The notes beneath the pieces are model-generated. The model ran no database searches and had not been told where the DNA came from. It was given only the letters and a program-made list of their open reading frames with translations. The translations under genes were made by a program, and so were the position numbers. Below, piece after piece: positions 46,492 to 57,053 of a stretch of 64,000 nt of DNA (position 1 is the stretch's first letter; each line of letters begins with the position of its first letter). Source of the DNA: Alphaproteobacteria bacterium (GTDB lineage: Bacteria > Myxococcota_A > UBA796 > GCA-2862545); assembly GCA_020632915.1 (NCBI GenBank), contig JACKEP010000007.1, forward strand, positions 124,001 to 188,000. Reading direction: 5' to 3'.

Positions 46492-46521
46492 GGGGGCTCC
46501 GGGGGAACGGCCTGCCGTCCC

Positions 46522-47490
46522 CTACTTCCCCTTCGCCTCCTCCCGCTCCTTCTTCTTGAAGTACGGCCGCAGCAGGAAGTTGTGCTGCAGCGCCTCCAGG
46601 TCTTCCGCCAGCAGCGCCGTGCTCTCGTTGAGCTGGGCCAGCGTCTGCTTCACGTCGCCGCCAGCCTCGCGGTCGTGCAGCAGGGTGCCCACCGGGGTGT
46701 TCGGGTCCTTCACCGTGTCGGCCAGGCCCGTGACCAGCTGCTTGGCGGCCTCGCCGGCCTCCTTGAGGCGGTCGACGGTGTCGGTGAGCTTGGCGAACGT
46801 GGTGGTGTCGTGGGTGATCTGGTGGGGGAGCGTGCCGGGCTTGTTGAGGTCGGCGGCGAACGCGGCGATGGCGTGGGTGAGGTCGACGGCGTTGTCGGAC
46901 GCCTGCTGCAGCGAGGCCACCGTGCCGCGGACGTCTTCGTAGAGCCCGTCCTCCATCAGCAGCCGACCCACCGTGCCCTCGCCCTCGCTGACCTTGTGGA
47001 CGACGTCCTTGAGGTCGCTGGTGATGGCGAGCAGGTTCTCGTTGTTCTTCTGCAGGGTGTCGAGCACCTCCTCGGTGGACACGCTGCTGTCGGTGCCGAG
47101 CGTGGCCCCGTCGGCCAGCGACGACGAGCCGTCGGTGCCGCCGTGCAGGACGACGATGCGGTTGCCGATGAGGCCGTCGCTCCCGATCTTCGCGAGGGCG
47201 TCGCCGTGGATGAACGGCGCGGCGTCGCGGTCGACCTCCAGCGCCACCTGGACCTCGCCGGGGCCGACGAAGCCGAGCTCGCTGACCGTGCCCACCTTCA
47301 GGCCCGCCGCCCACACGTTGTCGCCGACCTGCAGGCCGCTGACCTCGGGGAACACGGCGTGGACGGTGATCTTGCGCGTGAACGTGGAGTGGATGTCGCC
47401 GATCGTGAGGATGCCGCCGGCCAGGATGGCGACGGCGACCGTCACGAACAGGCCGACGAGGACGGCGCGGCGGTTGGGAGATGGGCTCAT
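46522..47490 (-). CDS. mlaD: MCE/MlaD-family lipid transport protein
   Basis: 322 residues; ATG 47490 overlapping the ATPase stop (ATGA). One N-terminal TM (VLVGLFVTVAVAILAGGILTIG) precedes the MCE domain (KITVHAVFPEVSGLQVGDNVWAAGLKVGTVSEL...IVVLHGGTDG). The remaining about 170 residues are helical/coiled-coil (STEEVLDTLQKNNENLLAIT...LAQLNESTALLAEDLEALQ) and form the periplasmic tube seen in longer MCE proteins. It carries phospholipids between membranes with the MlaEF core. The MlaB and MlaC homologues are not in the window. Confidence 0.93.
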   Translation of the reverse strand: MSPSPNRRAVLVGLFVTVAVAILAGGILTIGDIHSTFTRKITVHAVFPEVSGLQVGDNVWAAGLKVGTVSELGFVGPGEVQVALEVDRDAAPFIHGDALAKIGSDGLIGNRIVVLHGGTDGSSSLADGATLGTDSSVSTEEVLDTLQKNNENLLAITSDLKDVVHKVSEGEGTVGRLLMEDGLYEDVRGTVASLQQASDNAVDLTHAIAAFAADLNKPGTLPHQITHDTTTFAKLTDTVDRLKEAGEAAKQLVTGLADTVKDPNTPVGTLLHDREAGGDVKQTLAQLNESTALLAEDLEALQHNFLLRPYFKKKEREEAKGK

Positions 47491-48269
47491 GGCTGGTCGC
47501 GCTCGGTGAAGTTGTAGTCGTAGAAGCCGCGGACGCGGGGGTCGTCGCTGTCGAAGACCTCGTCGAAGGAGCCGACGCGCTCCATCTGGCCGTCGAGCAG
47601 CATCGCCACGCGGTCGCCGGTCTGGCGGGCGCAGGTCAGGTCGTGCGTGATGATGATCGAGGCGGTGTGGTGGGTCTCCTGCACCTCGTTCATCAGGTCG
47701 TTGATCTCGGTGCAGGTGACGGGGTCGAGCCCCGCCGTGGGCTCGTCGTAGAGCATGATCTCGGGACGCAGGATCAGCGTGCGCGCGATGCCGATGCGCT
47801 TTCGCTGACCGCCCGACAGCTCCGCCGGCATCTGGCCGTAGGACTGGGCGAGGCCGACGTCGTCCAACGCGGCGCGGACCCGCTCCTCGATGTCGGCGCG
47901 CGACAGCTCGGGCAGGTTCATCCGCAACGGGAACTCCAGGTTCTCGGCGACGGTCATGCTGTCGTACAGGGCGCTGCCCTGGAACGAGAACCCCACCCGC
48001 CGCCGCAGGGCGTCGAGCTCCTTGCGTGGCAGCTTCGGCACCTCCTGGCCGAGCACCATCACCGTGCCCTCGTCGGGCGTGAGCAGGCCGACCAGGATCT
48101 TGATCAGCACCGACTTGCCGGTGCCCGACCGCCCCAGCACCACCACGTTCTCGGCCGGGAACACGTCGAGGTCGACGCCCTTGAGCACGTGCAGGTCGCC
48201 GAACGACTTGGTGACACCGCGCAGGCTGATCGCGGCCTCGGGATCGGGCGGACGGCCGGACGCGCTCAT
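47487..48269 (-). CDS. mlaF: MlaF-type ABC ATPase
   Basis: 260 residues; ATG 48269 overlaps the permease stop. Walker A GRSGTGKS, signature ELSGGQRKRIGIARTL, Walker B IMLYDEPTAGLD, and switch His in ITHDL are all intact, with the Mla-type QGSALYDSMTVAENL Q-loop. It powers lipid transport across the inner membrane with MlaE. The C terminus (RVRGFYDYNF) matches Mla ATPases. Confidence 0.95.
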   Translation of the reverse strand: MSASGRPPDPEAAISLRGVTKSFGDLHVLKGVDLDVFPAENVVVLGRSGTGKSVLIKILVGLLTPDEGTVMVLGQEVPKLPRKELDALRRRVGFSFQGSALYDSMTVAENLEFPLRMNLPELSRADIEERVRAALDDVGLAQSYGQMPAELSGGQRKRIGIARTLILRPEIMLYDEPTAGLDPVTCTEINDLMNEVQETHHTASIIITHDLTCARQTGDRVAMLLDGQMERVGSFDEVFDSDDPRVRGFYDYNFTERDQP

Positions 48270-49087
48270 GTCGTGTCCCGCAGGAAGGTGATGATCTGCA
48301 CGATCAGCACCTCCTCGATGAAGATGAAGAACATGCTCATCACCACCGAGGCGTTCGCCGCGCGCCCCACGCCCTGGGTGCCCGACGTGGCGTGGTAGCC
48401 CTTGTAGCAGGCCACCAGACCGATGGTGAACCCGAACACGAACGACTTCGCGAACGAGCTGCCGACGTCGAAGAAGCTGATGGTGGAGAAGCCGTTCTTG
48501 ATGAAGCTGGCGACGCTCGTGCCCTCGTTGCCGTGCACGTTGAGGTAGGAGCCGCACAGCCCGACGAACGCGCACCACAGCATCAGCGCCGGCACCATGA
48601 ACGTGGTGGCCAGGGTGCGGGTGACGACGAGGTACTTGAACGGGTTGATGCCCGAGACCTCCATCGCCTCGATCTGCTCGGTGACGCGCATCGACCCGAG
48701 CTCGGCGCCGATGCTCGACCCCACGCGGCCCGCGCAGATGAGTGCGGTGACCAGCGGGGCCAGCGACCGCACCAGCGCGATGGTGATCAGCGACGGCAGC
48801 CAGGACGTGGCACCGAACGACGCCAGCGACGGCCGCGACTGCTTGGTGAACACCACGCCGACCACGAAGCCCGTCAGCATGATCAGCGGCAGCGACCGCA
48901 CCCCCACCTCGTAGCACTGCTTGAGCACCTCCTTGGGGTGGTAGGGCGGGCGGATGCCGTCGGTGAAGAAGCGGACGAAGAACACCGCGGCGTCGTAGAC
49001 CGACGTCAGCGCGGCATCGAGGCCCGGCGCCAGGACCCAGGTCCGACGGCGTGGCGCGGACGGCGAGGTGTCGGGCTCGGAAGACAC
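48266..49087 (-). CDS. mlaE: MlaE-type ABC permease
   Basis: 273 residues from GTG 49087. Five hydrophobic stretches with the MlaE family core: LPLIMLTGFVVGVVFTKQS, ALICAGRVGSSIGAELGSMRVTEQIEAMEVSGINP and GYHATSGTQGVGRAANASVV. It is the membrane subunit of the Mla/MCE phospholipid transporter, here in E-F-D order with 4-nt overlaps. The N terminus has a charged 20-residue cytoplasmic lead. Confidence 0.95.
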   Translation of the reverse strand: MSSEPDTSPSAPRRRTWVLAPGLDAALTSVYDAAVFFVRFFTDGIRPPYHPKEVLKQCYEVGVRSLPLIMLTGFVVGVVFTKQSRPSLASFGATSWLPSLITIALVRSLAPLVTALICAGRVGSSIGAELGSMRVTEQIEAMEVSGINPFKYLVVTRTLATTFMVPALMLWCAFVGLCGSYLNVHGNEGTSVASFIKNGFSTISFFDVGSSFAKSFVFGFTIGLVACYKGYHATSGTQGVGRAANASVVMSMFFIFIEEVLIVQIITFLRDTT

Positions 49088-49189
49088 GCGGCGGGCTCCG
49101 GCGGCAGCGGGACGTGGACGGGACTCGCCCCTGCATAGCGCACCGATCGCGGTCTGGCGGGCCTCGTGGGATCTGGCGACACCGTCACG

Positions 49190-49987
49190 TCACGTGGTGG
49201 CCAGCCAGTCCGCGACGAGCGCGTCGAACGGCGCGGGGTCGAGGAGCGTGTGGGCGTGGGTGCCCGGCAGCTCCCGGTAGACGGCCCGCGGCAGCGACGC
49301 GGCCAGTCGCTGGCCGAACACCGGCGGCGCGACGACGTCGTCCGTCGCGGACTGCACGAGCGCCGGCACCTCGACGCTGCCGAGCGCGTCGGCCCGGTCG
49401 TACGCCGCCATCGCCCGCACCTGGGCCATCAGCACCGGCGGGCTGTCGGCGAGATCGCGCCCGATGAGGGGCGCCAGCCGCGCCGCCACCTCCGGCGTGC
49501 GCTGGTCCGGCGGCGCCACCATGCCCAGGAAGCCCTGCCGCCGCATCGCCCGCGTGCCCACCCGCGAGCGCAGGCCCCACCACACCATCGGGGCGCGCAG
49601 GCCGGTGGCCTCCGGACCGCGCGAGAACGTGCACGACAGCAGCATCGCGCGCACCCGCGACGGCGCCGTCATCGCCACCTCCTGGCAGATGAGGCCGCCG
49701 AGCGAGTGGCCCACGAGCCACGCCCGCGACCAGCCCAGCGCGTCGAGCACCGCGATCGCGTCGCGGGCCATGTCGGGCACGGTGATCGGGCCGGACGCGG
49801 TGCTCGCGCCGATGCCGCGGTTGTCGAACACCGCACAGGTGTGGGACGCAGCGAACCGCGCCACCTGCGGCGTCCAGCCCGCGCCCGTCACCCCGCTGCC
49901 CTGGACCCACAGGATCGGCGGCCCCTCGCCCGTCACCGTCACCGCGATCCGGGCGCCGTCCGTCGGCACCGTCAACGTCGTGCTCAC
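49190..49987 (-). CDS. Alpha/beta hydrolase
   Basis: 265 residues from GTG 49987, overlapping the TetR stop (GTGA). The fold is marked by the oxyanion segment PPILWVQGSGVTGAGW, nucleophile elbow GHSLGG, an acidic SATDDVVAPPVFG and the catalytic His in GTHAHTLL. It hydrolyses an ester, epoxide or lactone of unknown identity. It is cotranscribed with TetR, so its expression probably depends on that repressor. Confidence 0.9.
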   Translation of the reverse strand: MSTTLTVPTDGARIAVTVTGEGPPILWVQGSGVTGAGWTPQVARFAASHTCAVFDNRGIGASTASGPITVPDMARDAIAVLDALGWSRAWLVGHSLGGLICQEVAMTAPSRVRAMLLSCTFSRGPEATGLRAPMVWWGLRSRVGTRAMRRQGFLGMVAPPDQRTPEVAARLAPLIGRDLADSPPVLMAQVRAMAAYDRADALGSVEVPALVQSATDDVVAPPVFGQRLAASLPRAVYRELPGTHAHTLLDPAPFDALVADWLATT

Positions 49988-50694
49988 GCGTCCTCCCCCA
50001 GCCGTTCTCCACCCTGCCCGTAGAGCATGGCGTCGACCAGGTCGGCCACGCGCCGGATCGCGGCACCCGCGCCGGGCACCCACAGCGCGAGCGTGACGGG
50101 GCGCTCCAGCCCCGCGAGCACCTCGACGAGCGCGTGGGTGGCACGCTGGTCGGGGGTGCGGTCGACCACCCAGCCGAGCAGGAACGCGAGCTGCACGACG
50201 TCGGCGAGGCGCCCGAGGGCGTCGGCCAGCGGACCGTCGGGGGGGTGGTCGGCCCCGGTGACCGCGGCGAGGAAGGCCCCGCGAACCTGGGCGCGCGCGC
50301 CCGCGCCGCCTGCCGAGAGCAGGCCAGCGTCCGGGTCGACGAGCAGCGGCCCGAGCGCGGACCGCAGCACGTCGCGGTGGGGGTCGAGGGTGGCCAGGCT
50401 GAGCCGCAGCGTGGCGATGCACCGCGCGAACCAGCTGCCGCCCTCGAGCGCCGCCGCCCGGGTCGCGAACGCGGTGGACCGGTCGTCGTACAGCGCCAGC
50501 ACCACGGCCGCCTTGCTCGGGAAGTAGCGGTAGAGCAGACCGGCGCTCACCCCCGCGTCGTCGGCGATGTCGCGCATCGTGGTGCCCTCCCAGCCGTGGG
50601 TGGCGAAGCGCCGGACGGCGACCTCGAACAGGCGCGCGCGGGTGGCCTCACCCTGCGCCGTGCGCCCCGGCGGGCGGCCTCGTCGTGCTCCCAC
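49984..50694 (-). CDS. TetR-family repressor
   Basis: 236 residues from GTG 50694 with GGAGG four nt upstream. N-terminal HTH (RARLFEVAVRRFATHGWEGTTMRDIADDAGVSAGLLYRYFPSK) and a divergent ligand-binding domain with hydrophobic helices. An imperfect dyad GGTGAAC-GT-GTTTACC (50723-50738) lies in the divergent region and is the likely operator. It probably controls itself, the coupled hydrolase and the divergent epimerase. Confidence 0.92.
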   Translation of the reverse strand: MGARRGRPPGRTAQGEATRARLFEVAVRRFATHGWEGTTMRDIADDAGVSAGLLYRYFPSKAAVVLALYDDRSTAFATRAAALEGGSWFARCIATLRLSLATLDPHRDVLRSALGPLLVDPDAGLLSAGGAGARAQVRGAFLAAVTGADHPPDGPLADALGRLADVVQLAFLLGWVVDRTPDQRATHALVEVLAGLERPVTLALWVPGAGAAIRRVADLVDAMLYGQGGERLGEDA

Positions 50695-50722
50695 GCACCC
50701 TCCTCATGCCGTTGCCTTTTTA

Positions 50723-50738
50723 GGTGAACGTGTTTACC
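50723..50738. promoter_or_regulatory. Candidate TetR operator
   Basis: GGTGAAC-GT-GTTTACC pairs at 6 of 7 positions. It sits in the only AT-richer stretch of the divergent gap, downstream of a TTGCCT -35-like box (50712-50717) for the plus-strand epimerase gene. Confidence 0.5.
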
Positions 50739-50763
50739 ACAATCCCTCGACCCAGGAGGGACC

Positions 50764-51738
50764 ATGAGGATCGTGCTCCCCGGAGGAAGCGGACAGGTAG
50801 GCGGCATCCTGCAGCGCGGGCTGCGCGCGCAGGGCCACGAGGTGCAGGTGATCGGGCGCGGCGCGTCCGATCCGTCGCTGCGGTGGGACGGGCGCACGCC
50901 CGGCGCGTGGTGGGAGGTGATCGACGGCGCCGACGCGGTCATCCAGCTCACGGGGCAGTCGGTGAACTGCCGCTACACGTGGCCCAACCTCAACGCGATG
51001 ATGGCCAGCCGCGTCGACAGCGCGCTCGCCGTCGGCCACGCGATCGCGGGCGTGCGCCACCCGCCGCCGGTGTGGCTCCAGGCGTCCACGGCGTCGATCT
51101 ACACGCACAGCGTCGACGTGGTGCAGGACGAGGACCACGGCCGCACCGACCCGATCGACCCCCACGCCCCGGCGTACTGGGCGTTCAGCATCCACATCGC
51201 GCGCGCCTGGGAGCTCGCGCTGGCCAGTGTGCCCACGCCCGCCACGCGCAAGGTGGCGATGCGGCTCGGCTTCACGATGAGCCCCGACAAGGGCGGCATC
51301 TTCGACTGGCTGGTGTGGCTGGTGGCGCACGGCCTGGGCGGGCCGTTCTGCGGCGGGCGGCAGTACGTGTCGTGGATCGCCGACGTCGACCTCGTCCGCG
51401 CGGTGTCGTGCATGCTGCACGACCCGGGTCTGGTGGGTCCGGTCAACGTCACCGCACCCGAGCCGATCCCCAACGCCGCGCTCATGGCGCAGCTGCGCGA
51501 CGCGCTCGGCGTGCGCTTCGGCCTGCCGATCACGCCGTGGATGGCGGAGGTCGGCGCGGTGTTCCTGAAGACGGACACCGAGCTGATGCAGAAGAGCCGC
51601 CGGGTGGTGCCGCGCCGCCTGCTCGACGCCGGGATGACGTTCGCGCTGCCCCGCTGGGAGGACGCGGCCGTCGACCTCGTCCGCCGCACCCGCGGGCCGG
51701 CCGCTCCGGCGATCACGGCCCGTCCGGTGCCGGGATGA
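50764..51738 (+). CDS. TIGR01777/SulA-like epimerase-family oxidoreductase
   Basis: 324 residues; ATG 50764 with AGGAGG upstream. N-terminal Rossmann motif (GGSGQVGGILQRGLRAQGHEV), a central INLTG-like IQLTGQSVNCR and a YWAFSIHIARAWE helix where the SDR active-site Y-x-x-x-K would be, without the Lys, as in the TIGR01777 group. The C terminus (RRLLDAGMTFALPRWEDAAVDLVR) matches its DUF1731 extension. The substrate is unknown. It is divergent from TetR and probably regulated by it. Its 3' end overlaps the pirin gene by 26 bp. Confidence 0.88.
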   Translation: MRIVLPGGSGQVGGILQRGLRAQGHEVQVIGRGASDPSLRWDGRTPGAWWEVIDGADAVIQLTGQSVNCRYTWPNLNAMMASRVDSALAVGHAIAGVRHPPPVWLQASTASIYTHSVDVVQDEDHGRTDPIDPHAPAYWAFSIHIARAWELALASVPTPATRKVAMRLGFTMSPDKGGIFDWLVWLVAHGLGGPFCGGRQYVSWIADVDLVRAVSCMLHDPGLVGPVNVTAPEPIPNAALMAQLRDALGVRFGLPITPWMAEVGAVFLKTDTELMQKSRRVVPRRLLDAGMTFALPRWEDAAVDLVRRTRGPAAPAITARPVPG

Positions 51739-52570
51739 ACTCGGCGTCGTCGCCGGGGATGGTGGGGAAGCCGCCCTGGCGCCAGCGCTCGGCCTGCTCG
51801 GCGAGGTAGCCCGCGTCGCTGTGGACGAGGTTCCACCAGATGTGGCGTGGCCCGATGGCGTCGCCGCCGAGCACGGCGACGACGGCGTCGGTGCCGGCCT
51901 CCAGGCGCCGCGCGCTCGGGTCGACCACGAGCATCTCGAACGCGTCGGCGGCCTCGCCGTCCACGCCCACCCGCCCGCTCACCGGGTAGACGCAGCGCTC
52001 GGCGTGGTCGGGCAGCGCCACGGACTGGCCCGCCCGCAGGTGCACCATCCCGTAGACGAGCGGCGACGTCACGGCGACGGGGCTCTCCTGGCCCCAGCCC
52101 GTGCCCGCCAGCAGCTCGACCCGCACGCCGTCCACGTCGAGCGCGGGCAGGTCCCGCCAGCTGCCGAAGGCCGGCTCCTGGTCTTCGGCACCGTCGGGGT
52201 GCGCGCACCACAGCTGCAGGCCGTGGGACCGCACCGTGGTGCCCAGCGTGTCCTCGGGCGCCCGCTCGCTGTGGACGATGCCGTGGCCCGCCCGCATCCA
52301 GTGGATCTCGCCCGGACGCACGAGCGCGTCACTGCCGAGGGAGTCGCGGTGGTGGATGCTGCCCTCGAACAGGTAGCTCACCGTCGACAGGCCGATGTGG
52401 GGATGGGGGCGCACGTCCCGGCTGCGCTCCGCGGTGTGACGGTCGGGCCCGAAGTGGTCGAGGAACACCCACGGGCCGACCTTGCGGCACAGACGCGACG
52501 GCAGCACGCGCTTGATGGGCACGACACCCAGGTGGGCGGTGCGGGCGGGGATGTGGTGGAGCACGGTCAC
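51713..52570 (-). CDS. Pirin-family cupin
   Basis: 285 residues from GTG 52570 with GGAGG five nt upstream. The pirin fold is clear: VGPWVFLDHFGP, RPHPHIGLSTVSYLFEG, GEIHWMRAGHGIVHSE (metal-binding His/Glu) and the C-terminal cupin. Pirins are iron-binding proteins; some have quercetinase activity. It may act in redox sensing or aromatic-flavonoid breakdown. Convergent overlap with the epimerase gene. Confidence 0.93.
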   Translation of the reverse strand: MTVLHHIPARTAHLGVVPIKRVLPSRLCRKVGPWVFLDHFGPDRHTAERSRDVRPHPHIGLSTVSYLFEGSIHHRDSLGSDALVRPGEIHWMRAGHGIVHSERAPEDTLGTTVRSHGLQLWCAHPDGAEDQEPAFGSWRDLPALDVDGVRVELLAGTGWGQESPVAVTSPLVYGMVHLRAGQSVALPDHAERCVYPVSGRVGVDGEAADAFEMLVVDPSARRLEAGTDAVVAVLGGDAIGPRHIWWNLVHSDAGYLAEQAERWRQGGFPTIPGDDAEFIPAPDGP

Positions 52571-52627
52571 GACGGCCTCCTGCGGCGGCGCGACCCTGGG
52601 TCTACCGCAGGCGACCGGGGGTGCACG

Positions 52628-53164
52628 TCACGAGGTGGCGGAACCGTCGTGGAGCCAGCGGGCGTGCACCGGCGCGCGGCGCGTGGCCGTCCACTCCTCC
52701 AGCATCTGCCACTTCAGGTCGGCCGCCTTGCGCTCGAGGTCGGGGCGGCGCGCGGGCACGGCGAGCTCCAGCCGGTGCCCGTTGGGGTCGAAGAAGTAGA
52801 TCGACCGGAACAGCGTGTGGTCGGTGGGCCCGACGACGTCGATGCCGTCGGCCTCCAGGCGCGCCTTGATCGCCAGCAGCTCGGCGTCGGAGTCCACCTG
52901 CAGGGCGAGGTGCTGGACCCAGTCGGGCGTGTTCGGATCGTGGCCCATCGGCGCCCGCGTCGGCAGCTCGAAGAAGGCGAGGATGTTGCCCCCGCCCGCA
53001 TCGAGGAAGACGTGCATGTACGGGTCGGGCGCGCCGGTGGACGGCACCTGGTCCTCGGCGAAGGCCATCACGAAGTCCATGCCGAGGTGGCGCTGGTACC
53101 AGGCGACCGTCTCGGCGGCGTCGCGGCAGCGGTAGGCGACGTGGTGGATGCCGTGCAGGGACAT
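52628..53164 (-). CDS. Glyoxalase/VOC superfamily dioxygenase-like protein
   Basis: 178 residues; ATG 53164 with GGAG upstream. Starts MSLHGIHHVAYRCRD, with VOC metal-ligand positions His in HHVAY, the E in FFEL, H in VQHLAL and E in HRLELA. The second half (NTPDWVQHLALQVDSDAELLAIKARLE, SIYFFDPNGHRLEL) is typical of extradiol/glyoxalase-like proteins. Function is unassigned; ring-cleavage, isomerase and thiol-lyase activities are all found in the family. It lies 57 bp upstream of pirin. Confidence 0.86.
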   Translation of the reverse strand: MSLHGIHHVAYRCRDAAETVAWYQRHLGMDFVMAFAEDQVPSTGAPDPYMHVFLDAGGGNILAFFELPTRAPMGHDPNTPDWVQHLALQVDSDAELLAIKARLEADGIDVVGPTDHTLFRSIYFFDPNGHRLELAVPARRPDLERKAADLKWQMLEEWTATRRAPVHARWLHDGSATS

Positions 53165-53213
53165 GGGGGCTCCGGGATCGGGTCCCCGAGGCCCTGCAAC
53201 CGACGGGCCAGCG

Positions 53214-53870
53214 TCAGCGCTGCTCGGCGGCGTGGACGAGGTCGGCGACGGCCGCCGGGAGCGAGCGGCCCGACGCCCACACCTGCAGCCACAGCGGCAC
53301 GCGCCCGCCGATGTCCTGGCAGCCCCGCCACACCACGTGGGTGAGGCCAGGCGTGCGCTCGAAGCGCCACTCGCCCCACATGATGGGCGGCTGCATCGCG
53401 CCCTTGTCGAAGCCCTCGGCCTTGGCGACGACGTCCGGCCAGTCCTGCTCGGCGTCGACACGCTCCCAGGCGAAGCCGAGCGCGTCGGGCTCACGGATCG
53501 CGTCGACGGCGAGCACCCAGTAGCGATCGTGCACCAGCGTCCAGCCGGGCACGTCGAGGTGCTGCCAGAACACCATGTGGTCGTCGCCGGGCTCGAGCAC
53601 CTCCGAGACGAGCAGCGTGTTCGACGACCAGTCCGGCGCGTGCGGGATGTCCCAGAGCACGTCCATCAGCGTGTCGGCGCTCGCCTTCGTGTCCGCGTCG
53701 GCACGCAGGCACCACATGCCCCCGATCTCGCGGCGGGAGACGACCACCTGCCCGATGTCGATGTCGCGGGCGGCGACCTCCTCCCACCCCTCGGGATCGC
53801 GCAGCACGTCCCAGTCGGCGGGCGTCTCGTCCTGGGCGTGAGCCGCGAGCGCGAGCAGCAGTCCGAGCAC
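53214..53870 (-). CDS. Exported START/SRPBCC-like lipid-binding protein
   Basis: 218 residues from GTG 53870, with GGAGG five nt upstream; the GTG six nt earlier overlaps the ribosome site. A short signal peptide (MLGLLLALAAHAQD) precedes a START-like domain with a helix-turn at DTLMDVLWDIPHAPDW, the beta sheet GDDHMVFWQHLDVPGWTLVHDRYWVLAV, and a C-terminal helix GRSLPAAVADLVHAAEQ. It is probably a periplasmic lipid/hydrophobic ligand binder. Partner unknown. Confidence 0.82.
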   Translation of the reverse strand: MLGLLLALAAHAQDETPADWDVLRDPEGWEEVAARDIDIGQVVVSRREIGGMWCLRADADTKASADTLMDVLWDIPHAPDWSSNTLLVSEVLEPGDDHMVFWQHLDVPGWTLVHDRYWVLAVDAIREPDALGFAWERVDAEQDWPDVVAKAEGFDKGAMQPPIMWGEWRFERTPGLTHVVWRGCQDIGGRVPLWLQVWASGRSLPAAVADLVHAAEQR

Positions 53871-54024
53871 GTCCACCTCCGCCGCACCCCGACCGGGCCG
53901 GACAGCGCAGGGAACACGTCACCGTGGCGCCAGGCACCCGCGGGGCTGTCCCGGGTTGTCACCCCGGCGCGACCCGCGCCGTCCCGCAGTCGTACATCGC
54001 GCACGACGTTCCGCGGAGGCTGCC

Positions 54025-54546
54025 GTGCGCCTGACCACCCTGCTCGCCCTGACCCGGCGTGCCCTGCCGCTCGCCCCCGCGCTGCTCGCGTCCGCGCCCG
54101 ACGACCCGGACGCGCGCCGCGAGCGCCTCGCCACGCTCTACGGCGGGTTCCGCCCGGCGTTCGACACCGTGCGCGAGCTCACGCCGGCCGCGCTCGCCAC
54201 GCTGCTCGACCGCGACGAGGCGGTGATCGTCGACGTCCGCTCCGCCGACGAGCGCGCCGTGAGCGGCCTGCCCGGCGCGGTGACCCCGCACGACGTCGAC
54301 GTGGACGCCGCCCACGCGGCGGGGCGCACCGTCGTCGCCGTGTGCACGCTCGGGGTGCGCTCCGGCGCATGGGCGGCCGAGCGCGTCGCCGACGGCGTCC
54401 CCGTCGCCAACCTCGCCGGCGGCCTGCTCGCGTGGACCCACGGCGGCGGCGCGCTCGTCGACCCGAACGGCGACCCCACCGACCGCCTGCACGTCTACGG
54501 CCGGTCGTGGAACCTCGTGGCCGAGGGCTACACCGGCGTGTGGTGA
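54025..54546 (+). CDS. Single-domain rhodanese
   Basis: 173 residues from GTG 54025, GGAGG five nt upstream; an ATG further upstream has no site. Rhodanese domain with DEAVIVDVRSADERAVSGLPGAV and active-site Cys in VAVCTLGVRSGAWA, ending GGLLAWTHGGGAL. The last 30 residues (DPTDRLHVYGRSWNLVAEGYTGVW) are an extension. It transfers sulfane sulfur or acts as a Cys-phosphatase-like fold. Confidence 0.9.
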   Translation: MRLTTLLALTRRALPLAPALLASAPDDPDARRERLATLYGGFRPAFDTVRELTPAALATLLDRDEAVIVDVRSADERAVSGLPGAVTPHDVDVDAAHAAGRTVVAVCTLGVRSGAWAAERVADGVPVANLAGGLLAWTHGGGALVDPNGDPTDRLHVYGRSWNLVAEGYTGVW

Positions 54547-54581
54547 CCGACCGCGCCCTTGCCGACCCCGGCACACCCCGG

Positions 54582-54636
54582 TACGCTTCCCCCACGCGCG
54601 CCCACCGCGCCGAGGACGACGCCGATGCTGAACTGA
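54582..54636 (+). promoter_or_regulatory. Possible leader region before the ABC-F gene
   Basis: A TACGCT -10-like box (54582-54587) and, about 38 nt later, a minimal ORF with ribosome site GAGGA (54612-54616) and ATG-CTG-AAC-TGA (54625-54636, MLN). The ABC-F ATG (54681) itself has no Shine-Dalgarno. Antibiotic-resistance ABC-F genes are often controlled by short leader peptides, so attenuation is conceivable but weakly supported. Confidence 0.25.
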
Positions 54637-54680
54637 CGCCCGACCCGTAGCCCCACGTTCCCCGCTACACCGCGTGCGTC

Positions 54681-56174
<1,494 letters not shown>

Positions 56175-57053
56175 GCGCCGCGGTCCGCATCCCGCGGGCG
56201 GTGCGGTCCACGCCGTCGTCCGTCCACCCCGGGGGCCCGAACACCGCCATCCAGCGCGCGCGCCACGACCGGGCACGCCCCACGTCCCGCAGCATCGCGA
56301 GCGGCTCGGCGAACGCGACCCACAGCGGGTTGTGGCTGCCGAGCGGCGTGAGCGTGCCGTAGTCGACCGGCTCGGACAGCGGCTCGTAGGTGCCGAACAG
56401 CCGGTCCCACACGATCAGGATCCCGCCGTAGTTGCGGTCGAGGTAGCGCGGGTTGCGTCCGTGGTGGACGGCGTGGGCCCGCGGGCTGTTGAACACCAGG
56501 CCCAGCGGGCCGAGGTCACCGAGCAGCTCGGTGTGCAGCCAGTACTGGTAGAGCAGCGACACGCTGGCCTGCACCACGAGCATCTCGACCGGGAAGCCGA
56601 GGATCGGCAGCCACAGCCAGAACAGCGGCGTGAACAGCTGCTCCCACCACGACTGCCGCAGGGCCGTCGACAGGTTGTAGCGGGTGGAGCTGTGGTGGGT
56701 GTGGTGCGCGGCCCACATCAGCCGGATCTCGTGGCCGGCACGGTGGAAGACGTAGAACGTCAGATCGTCGAGCACGAGCAGTAGCGCCCACGACCACCAC
56801 ACCGGTCGCAGGTCGAAGATCGCGAACGACCGGTGCGCGACGGCGAAGAACGCCAGGTAGACGAGCGACCACCCCGCGTGCAGCGCCAGGAAGCCCAGCC
56901 CCATCGACATCGACGACGCCGTGTCCGCGCCGTCGTAGCCCGCCAGATCGCGTCGCCCGACGAGCATGCGCCACTCGAGCAGCATCGTGAGCAGGAAGGC
57001 GGGCACGGCGACCAGGAACATCGCGTTGGCGCCGAGTGCGGCGAACAGGTCGC

